This document shows, piece after piece, positions 36,401-48,400 of a DNA stretch of 64,000 bases (position 1 is the stretch's first letter; every line of letters begins with the position of its first letter). Origin of the DNA: Brasenia schreberi (lineage: Eukaryota; Streptophyta; Magnoliopsida; Nymphaeales; Cabombaceae); NCBI GenBank assembly GCA_036023115.1, contig JAYKKT010000086.1, forward strand, positions 17,003,501 through 17,067,500, in the 5' to 3' direction. The notes under the pieces were generated by a model. That model searched no databases. It saw only the letters and a program-made list of their open reading frames with translations, and had not been told where the DNA came from. A program made the translations under genes and the position numbers.

Positions 36401-39400
36401 TACTTTCTCAATTATCTCATTTGAAGTCATGGTTCATCTAATGCCTCATTGAGCTCCAAGAGTCGTACGTGGGGAGAAAAATGAAGGCATCCCACTACTT
36501 CTGGCTCCTCCTCTTCTTCTAGTATTCCTCATTGGCATCGGGCGAGTAGGAGCTCTTACAGTGGAATAACAGTTAACTTCATTGCTACTACCACCGAAAC
36601 CTATACTCCTTTCCTCGACTTCTCTTCAATCGTCTCTTCTTCCATATCAGTTGTACCATGAAATTCACTATCATACATCCCTTAAGAAACATCTTCAAAT
36701 GGTTGAGACATATCCCAACCATCTATTTTTTCCCTCCATCTCACTCTTAATCTCTTCATCTCCTTTGAATCCTCCACTACCTCCGCAATCTCGTACTTTG
36801 CTACTTCGAAAACTCAAGGACAAGCACTAGCATCCTTCTTAATTCTCGTAAGGTTGTATTTCATACGAAAAATATCACCACGCTTTACTGAATTACAAAA
36901 TATACACTTTTTCACAGGCCTATTGCTGTCGTACACCAGGGTGCAATATTTTTATTCCGGATCGACACGATCAAAACTCATTAAGATGAGAGTTGATAAT
37001 TAATAAAAAGAAAAAAGCTTTTTAGAGGTCAAAAAGCACGAAATCTACATAACCCCTAAATTTTTCAAGTAAAGAATCGGGTAGAATGCAAAAAGAAGGG
37101 TATAATATAAATTTAATAAAAGTCATATAGACGAGGAGTTGAATTTGGTAAAAAACTTGACAATCTTGTAAATAATAAACCACAAAATCAACAAGAATAA
37201 GGATAAAAAAATGATTTAGGACCAAAAAAATGGTGTGAAAAAGGGTTTGAAAGAAGTAAAAGTGATTTTTGTAACTTCGGATTCTTGAATTTTATACCTA
37301 AAAAAATCAGTATCAACTCGTATGATATGGGCTTTAGCGTATGATATGAAATGTATCACGGCTTTTTATGACACAATAAATGACTTTTTATGATACGTGC
37401 GTTTGTATCATATCGTATTCTCATACGATACATGATAAAATTGTATCATATCATACGATACAATACGATTTTTAACATTGGTAAGATATCACAACATTTA
37501 TCTATAATCATGTTTTTCTATTATATATGACAAGAAGATATAAAGATGATGGAGAGCTCTTTCATTCAATTATTACTTAGTTTGCAACTAATTTCTTACT
37601 AATATAAAGCATTGTTAAACAAAAACAAGCCTTGAAGATAATGTTTAACTTATATGAGTGATAGCAGTTTGCAAAATTACATCAAAATAAAAAAAACACA
37701 AAACTTAATGAGATTTCAAAGATTGTCTTTTGTAGTATATTTTGGAACTCATACATTACATTATTAAGGATTACATGTCCTTTAGTCAAAGTTTTGATAT
37801 TGACTGACAACAAAGAGAGGTCATCTATGGACTATCTTTATGAAGTCACAGATGAGGCTAGACAAGCTATTAGAAGCAATTTTAGTGAAAGAAAGATAGA
37901 TTATGTGCCCGTGTAGAATATTATCGATAATAGATAGAATAAACAATTACATCAGCCTATTCATACCAATGTTGTTCGATGTGTTCGTATTATGTATCAT
38001 TTTGGTCCATAATACATATCGTATCGTAATTTAATACTAAATAATTGATAAAAACAAAAAATAAAAACATGAAAAATATGATAATAGTAAAGAATTCATA
38101 TAATGTAAATGTTTAGTACATATTTATATTCACCATTCAACAATTGAAAAAGAATTACATATTTTGAAGCAAAAAAATATTTACACCTTCTAATTAGGAT
38201 CAACTAAATAATCTTTTATCTTCTGCTTAGTAAAGATCCTCACCACCTTTTGCTTCAAAATTAAAATCTATCCCTTTGATGATGTTGTTGCGTTCCTTCC
38301 AAATTAATCCATGTAATGTCTTTTTCGGTTAGGAATGCATTTGTCTCATTATCTTCAATAATTCATTCATCTAATATATCAAAATTATCCAAACTTATTA
38401 GATCAAATTGGTTTTCTTTTATATTTAACTTTTTTAATTACCTTCAAGAAATAAAGATAAGTAATTAGTAAATAACATTAACAATTGAAGTCAAACAAAA
38501 TATTGAATTTAATCTTTAAATAGTAACTAATACAAGATTACCTCTATCAGAGCCGCATATTACAACGAACGAAAACTAAGACATTTAGTCGCTAATATTC
38601 CAACCTCGCTATAGCGCGCTATATCGTTTTAGCGAAACAAAAACTGCTATAGCGAAACAAAAACCGTTATAGCGGATCGCCCTTAGAGGGCGACCCGCCA
38701 AGACAAAGTTAGCGACGCTTACAGCGATATAGTGGTCCGCTTAGCGGTCTATTATAGCGTTGTAAGCGGACAACCTTTAAGATCCGGTTGGGTCGGGTCG
38801 ACCCGATCCAAATTATATAAAGGGTTATATTCAACCCTAATTCGACGTTCTGTGAGCGCTCGCCTGTCCGTCTCCATCCTGTCGTTCGGGCCATCTCCAG
38901 TCGCTCCCGCCTCTCGCCGCCACATCTCCAGTCGCTCCCGCCTCTCGCCGCCACCATCTCCAGCCGCTCCCGCCTCTTGCCGCCACCATCTCCAAGTACC
39001 CTCCTATACCTTAATCTCTCCCTCTTTCTTTCTTCTCCTCCGTGTCTCTGATGGGTATTAGTTTATCACCCCAACAAAAACTTCCTTGGGCTTCCTTTGA
39101 TCACAAGCCTGCGGTCATTAGAATCGAAGGTTTTGATTGCCTTGATCGTGATCGTCGAGATTGCAGCATCCCCGCCATGGCCTGATTCCACTAATAGCGG
39201 CGTGAGATTCTGACCCTTTTCTTGAAAGTCAGTGAGAACTCGCAAAACCAAGAAGAGAGAAACCCAAAAAGGCAAAGCAAAGGTTTGATATGGTTTGGTC
39301 TGTTCTTGGTGGTCTGCTAGTGGCTTAATGCTTATTTTTTTATTCGTTTAGGGTTCGAAGCTTGTCGTTTTCAATTAAAATTTGTAATTGGGTGTTGCTG

Positions 39401-42400
39401 TTTATGTGAATATGCTTTTCTTTTTAATCAATCTAAACATGTGATTCTTGAATCTTTGCCGTGTAGTGTTTTGTTTTAAGTTTTACTTGATTAAGGCTTC
39501 TCTCTTTCTCTCTTGTCACAAATATGATGTGTGTGGTTAGTGGTTACTGGACTATCTTTGACCCTGTGCTGTTGCTTTTCTAGTTTTTTAGGTGTTTTGT
39601 TATTTTTTCTTGTCTCAAATTTGATTGTATGTATTACTGTTGTGGTTTACTGGAGTATCTTTGAGCCGATGCAATTGTTTTTCTAGTTTTTTAGGTATTT
39701 TGTTATTTTGTTTCTGGTTGATAGTGGTATTAGTTTTTCAAATGCCTTATTCATTTGATTGTCCATCAAATCTCGTAGTCCTCTTGGCTAAATGTTACAT
39801 TTCTTGTGCATTTGTCCTACCGTTAACTAGCTATTAGAGAAAGGGCACATATCATTATTCTGGCTTTAGCAGTATGTTAGACATGGAATCACAAGTGAGA
39901 ATAAGGAGCACAACCTTGCCAAGTACTATGCTAACAAACGCTTTCCCTTTCCTTAAAGGTTGCAGTTAAGGACAAAGGAGTAGGCAACACTGTTAATTTC
40001 ACAGCAATCATACTTAGATTACGCACAACAATGAGGAGTAGAATCATTAGCTGTCGATCAGCAATCATACTTAGGGCTATGCAGTGTTGTCTATGGTTTG
40101 AATAGGAATGGTTGCTGCTTTTATAATTTGTAGTTTAGGATTGTATGATACCAATTAATGTTAATTATTTAATGTTCTATTTCTTGTATAAGGTTTGAAA
40201 ACTCAAGCTGAGTAGTTATTCTTATTTTTTGTAGTAAGTATGGAATCATCAACAAGTGCAGCTGCTTGTCCTCTAAGTGGCAGTGGCAGTGGTAGTTATG
40301 GCACCAGCACTAGTAATGCAATTGGTAATCGGTTTTCTAGTCCAGCATATAACTACAGACCCCCAGCTTCTAAGGATCCAGGATGGAATTGGGGTTTGAC
40401 AAAATCTAAGATAGATAATATGACAGTATTTTATACATTATATGGTCATGTTTCTACTAGCGGAATAACAAGATATAAGGACCATTTAATGGGAAGAAGC
40501 AGAAATATGACAGCTTGCAAGAATGCAACCGAAGAAATAAAGAAAACAATTTATGATTATGTACACAATACATCTAAGAAGAAGGCTGAAAAGATTTCAT
40601 TTCCATATCGAGGAGAAGTTTCTAGTATGAAAGGTAACATAGTGACAAGCACCCAATGTTCATCATCTTCATCGTCATTTGGCTCACGACTACCGCTTTC
40701 GAAGGGACCCATGGATTCATTTGTGCGTTCATCGCCAGACTCACTACGACAAGCTACATTAGAAAATCGATATAAGAAAGAAGAAAGTGAACGAGTATGC
40801 ATATCCATTAGCAGGTGGATGTATTAAAATGGAATCCCTTTTAATGCTGTGAGATCCCCTAGCTTTAAAGCGATGGTAAATGATATAGGGCAGTTTGGAC
40901 CTGGAATGAAGGTTTTATCGTACCATGAAGTAACGGAAACATTCTTGGAGAAGGAAGTAGGAAGAGTAAGAGAGTTTACAAATGGATTTAGAAAGCTTTG
41001 GGCTACTTATGGATGTTCTATTATGTCAGATGGATGGACAAATAGAAAACAGAAAACACTAATAAATTTTTTAGTGTATTGTCCCCAAGGTACAGTTTTT
41101 CTTAAGTCCATTGATGCATCCCCATGAAGTAAAGGATGCAAACAAATTGTATACATTGTTAAAAGAAGTAATCTTAGAGGTTGGAGAGAAGAATGTTGTG
41201 TAGGTGGTTACAGATAATGCAGCAAATTATGTTGTAGCTGGTAGAATGTTGATGGCTGAATTTAATATTTGTTTTGAACACCATGTGTTACATATTATAT
41301 AGATTTGATGCTTGAAGATATTGGAGAGACAAAAAGACTAAAAGGCATCTTGAGTAGGGCAAAGAAACTAGTGACATTTATGTATGCTCATGGTCAGATA
41401 TTGCATATGATGAGACATTTTACAGAAGAAAAAGACATACATAGACCGGCTGTGACCCGTTTTGCTACTAGATTCTTAACTCTAAACAGTTTGTAGCAGT
41501 CAAAAGAAGCTCTAAGATCGATGGTTATTTCTAAACAATGGGAGAAATGCCCTTTATCAGATAGTATTAAAGGAAAGTAATCTAAGGCAATAATTTTGCA
41601 ACTTAGATTTTGGAAGGGCATTAGTTTTTCACTTAGAGCAATGGGTCCTTTGGTAGATGTTTTACGTATGGTCGACAGTGATGAAAAATCAGTCATGGGC
41701 TACATCTATGAGAAGATGGATCGTGTAAAAGAACAAATAAATGTGCGTAAATATTTCAATATTATGTGTTATTTGTTAATCTTTACTTATTAATCTTATA
41801 AATTAATAACACTTAACTTCTTGTTTTATAGGTTAATATGAAAAACAAAGAAGAGTAGTATGCTTTTATTTAGGAGATCATAGACAAAAGATGGGACAGA
41901 CAAATGCATAAGCCATTACATGCTACTGCATTGTATCTGAATCCAGGGTTGTATTATGATTATGATGGGATAGAATCCAATGTTGAGATTAAAGGTGGTT
42001 TGTTGCAGGTTATAGCTATACTTGTACGAAGTAAGGAAGAACAACAACAAGTGAGTCATCAACTTATAAGTTATCGAAGTGCATCAAGTTGTTTTGGACT
42101 AGAATTAGCTATAAGTTCAAGAAAACATGTGCACCAGGTAATTAATTCAAGCAACTTTGCTTTCTTAATTATTTCATTATTAAGATATGATTTAAGGTTT
42201 TTGAATATGATTAACTTATTGTTTACACATGATTTTTAACTTTTGTAATAGCTGAATGGTGGATGACCTTTGGTTATGGATGCCCTGAATTGTAAAGTTT
42301 TGCTATACGGGTTTTGAGCCTTACTTGTAGTGCTACCCCATGTGAGCGCAACTGGAGTACCTTTGAAATGGTAAGAAATTAAGAATTATGCTTTTTATTT

Positions 42401-45400
42401 ACATTATAAATAAATGAAAGTTTTTTTATTGAGTTAAAAACTTACCTAAATTCTTTCTCTTATCTTAGATTCATACGAAAAAAAGGAATAGATTATTGCA
42501 TCAAAAGATTAACAATTTAGCTTTTATGCAATATAACGAAAAGCGCAAAAGAAGGTACGAAGAGAGGAAATCTAATGGAGCAAATTTTGACCCTATCATG
42601 TTGGCATCGGTTGAAGATCATGATGAATATCCTACTGATGATGAGTTCGTTGGTGACGATGATTCCCTTACTTGGTAAAATGTAGATATGGCATTCGAAG
42701 CATCAAGAGCGGGTGCTACTACTGTTTATACAAAGTCGAGGACACAAAAGCGACAGAGAAGGCAAAGCAAAGGAAATGATAAGATGCCTATTAAAGATGA
42801 AGAAGAATTTAATTTTGAAGAAACAGATGAAGAGGAAGAGGAAATAGAAGAATACGGATCTTTTTCTAAAAATGAGTGAACATGACCTAAACAATTAAGT
42901 GTGATTGTAAATTTGTAATTGAATTTTGATGGATGTTATGTACTTTTTGAATTAGCTTATTGGTCTTTATGTACTTTTGATAGATGCATAACATTATATT
43001 CAATCTTTAAAGATGCTTTCTAAGGCTACCTTCCCTACTTTATTGCAAATTGTTGTTCAATGAAATTGTCATTGTCTTTGATTAGTGGGTAAGTATGATC
43101 AAAATAATGTAATCAGTTATCTATAGTTGCTAGTGATCGTATTGTTTATAAACTAATGGCACATTCGTTATCTTGTGATGTAGGTGATCATCGAGTGGAC
43201 ATGGTTAATATAAAGTTTGGACATTAAAGAAAAAAAATGAAGGCAAAAGAAGATCATGAACTAACTCCGCCCATGTAAGGGATCACCCTTGCATTGCCGG
43301 TCCCAAGCCCGGATAAAGGAGGAGGGTTGTGTTAGGCTTCCGACAGCCAGCGTAAAACTTCATCGGATTTCTACAACATGGATTACAAAAATTATGAGCA
43401 TTGCTTTGGGGCGTTCCCGCCTAGCGACATGCTGCAGAGCCCGAATGCAGTAAGAAGTAAGCAAGGGCCACTACATTTTCGCCCGAATGTAGTGAATCAA
43501 TTGCAGAGAGGGTTCCCACATCATGGACGGATGTGGGTAAAGAAGTTAGTCCCGCTACATTGCCGCCTGAATGTATTGAAAATTTTTCAGAGAGGGTCTC
43601 CGCATTTTGATTATGGACGGATGCGGGGGTAAGGAAGCTAGTCCTAGATAATAAGATTTGTATTGGTTCTTGGAATATCGGAACATTATCGGGTAAGCTA
43701 ATGGAGGTGGTAGATACTATGATTCGGAGAAAGATTCATATTCTATGTTTACAAGAGACAAAATGGGTTGGAGAAAAAGCAAAGGAGATAGAGGATACAG
43801 GTTTTAAATTATGGTACTCAGGTAAAGAAAAGGCCCAAAACGGAGTTGGTATTATCATAAATAAAGATTTAAAGGAGAGTGTAGTAGACATACAACGATA
43901 TGGTGACCGAATCATGACATTGAAATTAGTGTTAGGAGTAGAGGTTTTGAATATAGTTTGTGCTTACGCACCCCAAGTAGGACTAGAAGATAGTATAAAG
44001 ACAGTTTTTTGGGAAGAGTTAGATAAGGTGTTTCAAAAGATTCCACAAAAGGAGATGATTTGTTTAGGAGGAGATTTAAATGGACATGTCAGTAAAGAGG
44101 CATTAGGATATCAAGGGATTCATGGAAACTTTGGTTTTGGGGATATAAACGAGGAAGGTAGGGAGATTTTAAATTTTGCTATAGCATTTGATCTCTTTAT
44201 AGTCAATACAATCTTCAAAAAATCAGATGAACATTTAATTACTTATAAGAGTGGCTTATCACAAACACAAATTGATTACTTTATTTTTGTAAAAAAAGAT
44301 AGAGCATATTGTAAAGATTGTAAGGTAATTCCAGGAGAAAGCTTAACCACCCAACATTGACTTTTAGTTATGGATTTACAAATAAAAAAATGGACAAAGA
44401 AGAAAAGAGTGCATCGAGCTATTCAGACTAAACGGTGGAACCTCAAAAGCGAGAAAGAAGATATATTTAAACAAAAAATCCTTCAAGGAGATGTTTGGAA
44501 TTATGTTGGCACACCCTGTGATATGTGGAACAATATGGCTATACATATTAGGAAAGTGGCGAAAGATGTGTTAGGAGTATCTAAGGGAGGTGTACCGGTA
44601 CAAAAAGAAGCTTGGTGGTGGAGTGAAGTAGTACAAAATAAAATCAAGGCAAAGAGGACATGTTCCAAATTACATTAAACCAAGAAAACTAGTGAAACTT
44701 TAGAATCTTATAAGAAAGCAAAGAAGGAATCGTAAAAGGCCGTTAGTGAAGCAACAGCTAAGATTTGGGAGGACTTATATAAAAAACTTAACTCAAAAGA
44801 TGGTGAAAGAGATATTTTTAGGATAGCTAGGGCTAGAGATAAGAAAACTAAAGATCTTAATTATGTTAGATGCATAAAAGACGAGGATGAAAAAATTCTA
44901 GTGGCAAATGATGATATAAGAAATAGATGGAAAAACTATTTTTATAATCTTTTTAATGAAAATAAAGATGTTAGTATTAGTTTAGGAGATTTAGCCAAGT
45001 CAGAAAAGTATATAAACCACAATTTCTACCGACGTATTCAAAAGAATGAAGTCAAAGAGGCTCTTAAACATATGAAGAGTGGTAAATCGGTAGGACCAGA
45101 TAATATTCCTATAGAAGTTTGGAAAATACTAGGAGAAATAGGAATCACTTGGCTCACAAGACTATTTAATGAAATATGGAAAAATCAAAAGATGCTCGAG
45201 GAATGGAGAGCAAGTACACTTATACCCATATATAAAAACAAGGGAGACATTCAAAATTGTGCGAATTATCGAGGTATCAAGTTAATGAGTCATACTATGA
45301 AATTATGAGAAAGAATTATTGAACGTAGGTTAAGACAAGTATCAAGTACAACAGAGAACCAATTTGGATTTATGCCTGGTAGATCTACTATTGAAGCGAT

Positions 45401-48400
45401 TCACCTTTTGAGACGTCTTATGGAACATTTTAGAGCAAAAAAGAAAGACCTTCACATGATATTTATTGATCTAGAAAAAGCTTATGATAGGGTACCGAGG
45501 GAGGTTCTTTGGAGAACTTTGGAAAAAGGGGTATCCCATTGACATATATTAACCTTATAAGAGACATGTATGATGGTGCAAAAACATGTGTGAGGACTCA
45601 TGAAGGAACGACAGACTTCTTTGAAGTTAATATTGGGTTACATCAAGGATCAACTTTAAGTCCATACTTATTTATAATGGTGATGGATGAGTTAACAAAA
45701 CATATTCAAGATGAAGTACCTTGGTGTATGTTATTTGCAGATGACATTGTATTAGTGGAGGAGTCTAAGGAAAAAGTTAATAGAAAATTGGAACTATGGA
45801 GAGAAACATTAGAAAACAAAGGCCTCCGACTTAGTAGAACAAAGACAGAATATATGGAATGTAAGTTTGATCATTTGGCTACTTCAGAGGACATAGAAAT
45901 TAAAATTGGCACGCATTGCATTCCCCAAAAGGAAAGTTTTAAATACCTAGGGTCAATTTTTCAAAGTGATGAAAGAATTGATGGAGATGTTACACATAGA
46001 ATTAATGCTGGTTGGTTAAAATGGAGAGGAGCATCAGGTATTCTTTGTGACAAGAAGATACCATTAAAATTAAAAGGTAAATATTATAGAGCAGCAGTTA
46101 GGCCTGCCATGTTTTATGGTTCTGAGTGTTGGGCAGTTAATCATCAACATGTACAAAAGATGTCTGTGACAGAAATGAAGATGTTGAGATGGATGAGTGG
46201 TCATACAAGAAAAGACCGTATACATAATGAGATTATTAGAAACAAATTAGGAGTGGCACCAATAGAGGATAAAATGAGAACATCGTTTAAGATGGTTTGG
46301 ACATATAGAAAGAAGATCAAAAGAAGAACCTGTAAGAAGGTTAGAAAACCTAAATTTGGAAAGTATTAAAAGAGGTAGAGGACGACCACAAAAGTGTTGG
46401 AAAGAAACAATAAAGAATGATCTAGCTTATTGGGAGTTAACTGCTAACATGGCACACGATAGAGATCTGTGGAAACAAAGAATCCATGTAGTCTAGTATG
46501 GGAAAAGGCTTAGTTGTTGTTGTTGTTGTTGTTGTAAAAGAAGATCATGAACTCCTATCACATGTTCAACAGTTCAAACTTCAAATAATGAAAGATTAAG
46601 GCAATAGCACCTTGACGGACATATCAAAGGCACACAAAATTCCCAGGTGTTCCTGAATTTGCTGGATACAGTGCATTCCATATGATATCCAACAAATTCA
46701 GGAACATCAGGGAATCTCGTGTGCCTTTGATATGTCCGTCCAAGTGTTATTACCTTAATATTTCATTATTTGAAGTTTTACCTATTGTACATGTTGGTGA
46801 TAGGAGTTTCTGATCTTCTTTTGCCTTTTGTTTTTGCTTTAATGTCCGAACTTTCATACACTTTGGCTGGAGATGAGGCATACTACAAATAATATAGGCT
46901 AAAAGGTATGTAACATTCCTCCTTTACTACTTTTTCCTATTCATTAGTGAGTGTTTTGCTCGTTCATTTATTAAAGAATTGGTTATGTTTCTTGATATTT
47001 CTTAGAAGTTAGAAAACCTATTATATATATATATATATAATTTTTTTATCATAAATAAAAGTGTACCGCTAAATCTGCTATATCCCCGCTACCGCTATAT
47101 CAGGGTCAACCGCTAACAACCCGCTAACCGCTATCGATAACATAGATTCCAACCTCTTGCACTTTTTTATGTGGATGTGTTTAAAGATACTCCAATTGTA
47201 CTTAATAATATAATGCACAACTGATTTTTAAAAGTATAGCATAGAGGGGAGATCTAGAAGATGATGAAAGAAAGATGGACTTTTTATTTGGATCACTATG
47301 ATGAAAGATGAATTTGAATATGATTATGATATGATTAGCTCACACAAGAGAAAGTCAGTTCTTATTGTACTCATGAACCCAAATATAGTGGTGTTAAAGT
47401 GATCTCTAGCAACGTACCAAAACCAACTACGAGTTCTTAACTAAAATTAAACTCAACTCTTTTGTTCTTGCGCGTGTTTGTGGATTCATAAAGACATTAG
47501 TGTCCTCTTTAGTTGATGAAGAAGAAACATTTAATGTTTCGTTTAATTTATTTATCTTCTAGAAGCATAAATTGAACAGACAATCTCACCTTGCCATCCA
47601 TTCCTTTTATTCCTTCGGATGCTTCCTCAATGGTGGCATATTTCACGAAACCAAAGCCCTTGGAGTAGCCAGATACCCTGTCTGTGACAACCCTTGCTGC
47701 AAGCCCATATAGTTGCAAATATTAACACTTTCAAAGAGTTTTAGTGTTTTCAATTTATCTTCAAATAATAAGCAGAACAGGAACACACCATGGATTACTT
47801 GACCAAATTTAGAGAACTCTTCTCCAAGCTTCTCAGTTGTAGTACGCTTGCTAAGCCCTGCAAAAGGAGCAATATTAAGAAAAGACAAGAAACATAAACA
47901 ATGCAAAAGTTGTTATCCTTATAACGGTTTGCATAATGTACGAGCAGCACAAAAACAAAGAATAGATTTGTACCAAAACATACGTTCATAATATAACAAA
48001 TAAAAAGCAAATAGATCATGCATCAACAACAAGTATATATTGTCCCATCGGATTGAGCTATTTCTTTCAACATAAACGCGGATTGGAAGACCATATAAGA
48101 GTGTAAGGCATGCATGTGGATATGAAAAATACTATCCTTAATGCACTCACCCTATGTCATCAATAGCGATTAGTGGGCTGTTAGCAGTTGACCCTAATAT
48201 AGCGGTAGCGGAAATATAATGGATTTAACAGTACACTTTCATTTATGATTAAAAATAGATTATCTAATTTTTAAGAAATATAAAGAAACACATAATCGTT
48301 ACTTTCATAAATATGAATCAAACTAAATAAACAAATTCTAAGAAGACAAACAATAAATTTCATATGGCATATGCATATTGAACCCATCTAGTATGGGAAA

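Larger units (their letters stand above)
33255..37480 (-). mobile_element. hAT3 element (minus strand), split by RTE copy e
   Basis: The left end CAGTGTTGTTTGATGCGTATC and right end CGATTTTTAACATTG form imperfect TIRs of the hAT2 type, with GATACG-style motifs inside. The minus-strand coding is diverged from hAT2. No convincing 8-bp target duplication (left TTAACAAT, right GTAAGATA), so the two ends may not belong to one insertion. Confidence 0.65.
38605..47145 (+). mobile_element. hAT1 element (8.5 kb, contains foldback and RTE copy c)
   Basis: Flanked by the 8-bp duplication ATTCCAAC (38,597-38,604 and 47,146-47,153) inside hAT2 copy E; 8 bp is the hAT hallmark. The right end reads CGCTATCGATAACATAG. 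The left end has lost about 11 bp of the matching TIR and starts CTCGCTATAGCGCGC. Subterminal GCTATAGCG-like motifs are dense at both ends. Inside are a TATA box, GC-rich tandem repeats, a broken transposase and a large inverted repeat with an RTE insertion. Confidence 0.85.
37967..47215 (-). mobile_element. hAT2 copy E (minus strand), split by hAT1
   Basis: The left TIR CAATGTTGTTCGATG and a GTATCGTA cluster are followed by the minus-strand acidic tail (38,160-38,400) up to 38,604. After the 8.5-kb hAT1, the same reading continues at 47,146 (TTCCAACCTCTTGC, then the dimerisation-region counterpart) and fades near 47,215. The rest of the element is missing. Confidence 0.7.
21455..47589 (-). 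other. RRM gene intron 3 (26.1 kb, transposon-packed)
   Basis: GT-AG intron (GTGAGA donor at 47,589, TTTGCAG acceptor at 21,455). It contains a decayed RTE piece, hAT2 copies B, A, D and E, the hAT3 copy, a full hAT1, RTE copies b, c, d and e, and a foldback. Most of its length is assignable to transposons. Short unassigned stretches remain at 21,455-21,924 and 47,216-47,589. Confidence 0.8.

Noticed and set aside
38892..38993. Short regularly spaced repeats considered as a CRISPR array.
   Set aside because: The units abut with no spacers, in a plant transposon.
38709..39061. Possible Arg/Pro/Ser-rich protein from the GC-rich repeats.
   Set aside because: Frames come from 31-32-bp tandem repeats in the hAT1 leader, with no domain or conserved start.
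40240..42879. hAT1 transposase as a domesticated host gene.
   Set aside because: Stops, frame breaks, lost zinc ligands and clear transposon ends point to a dead element.
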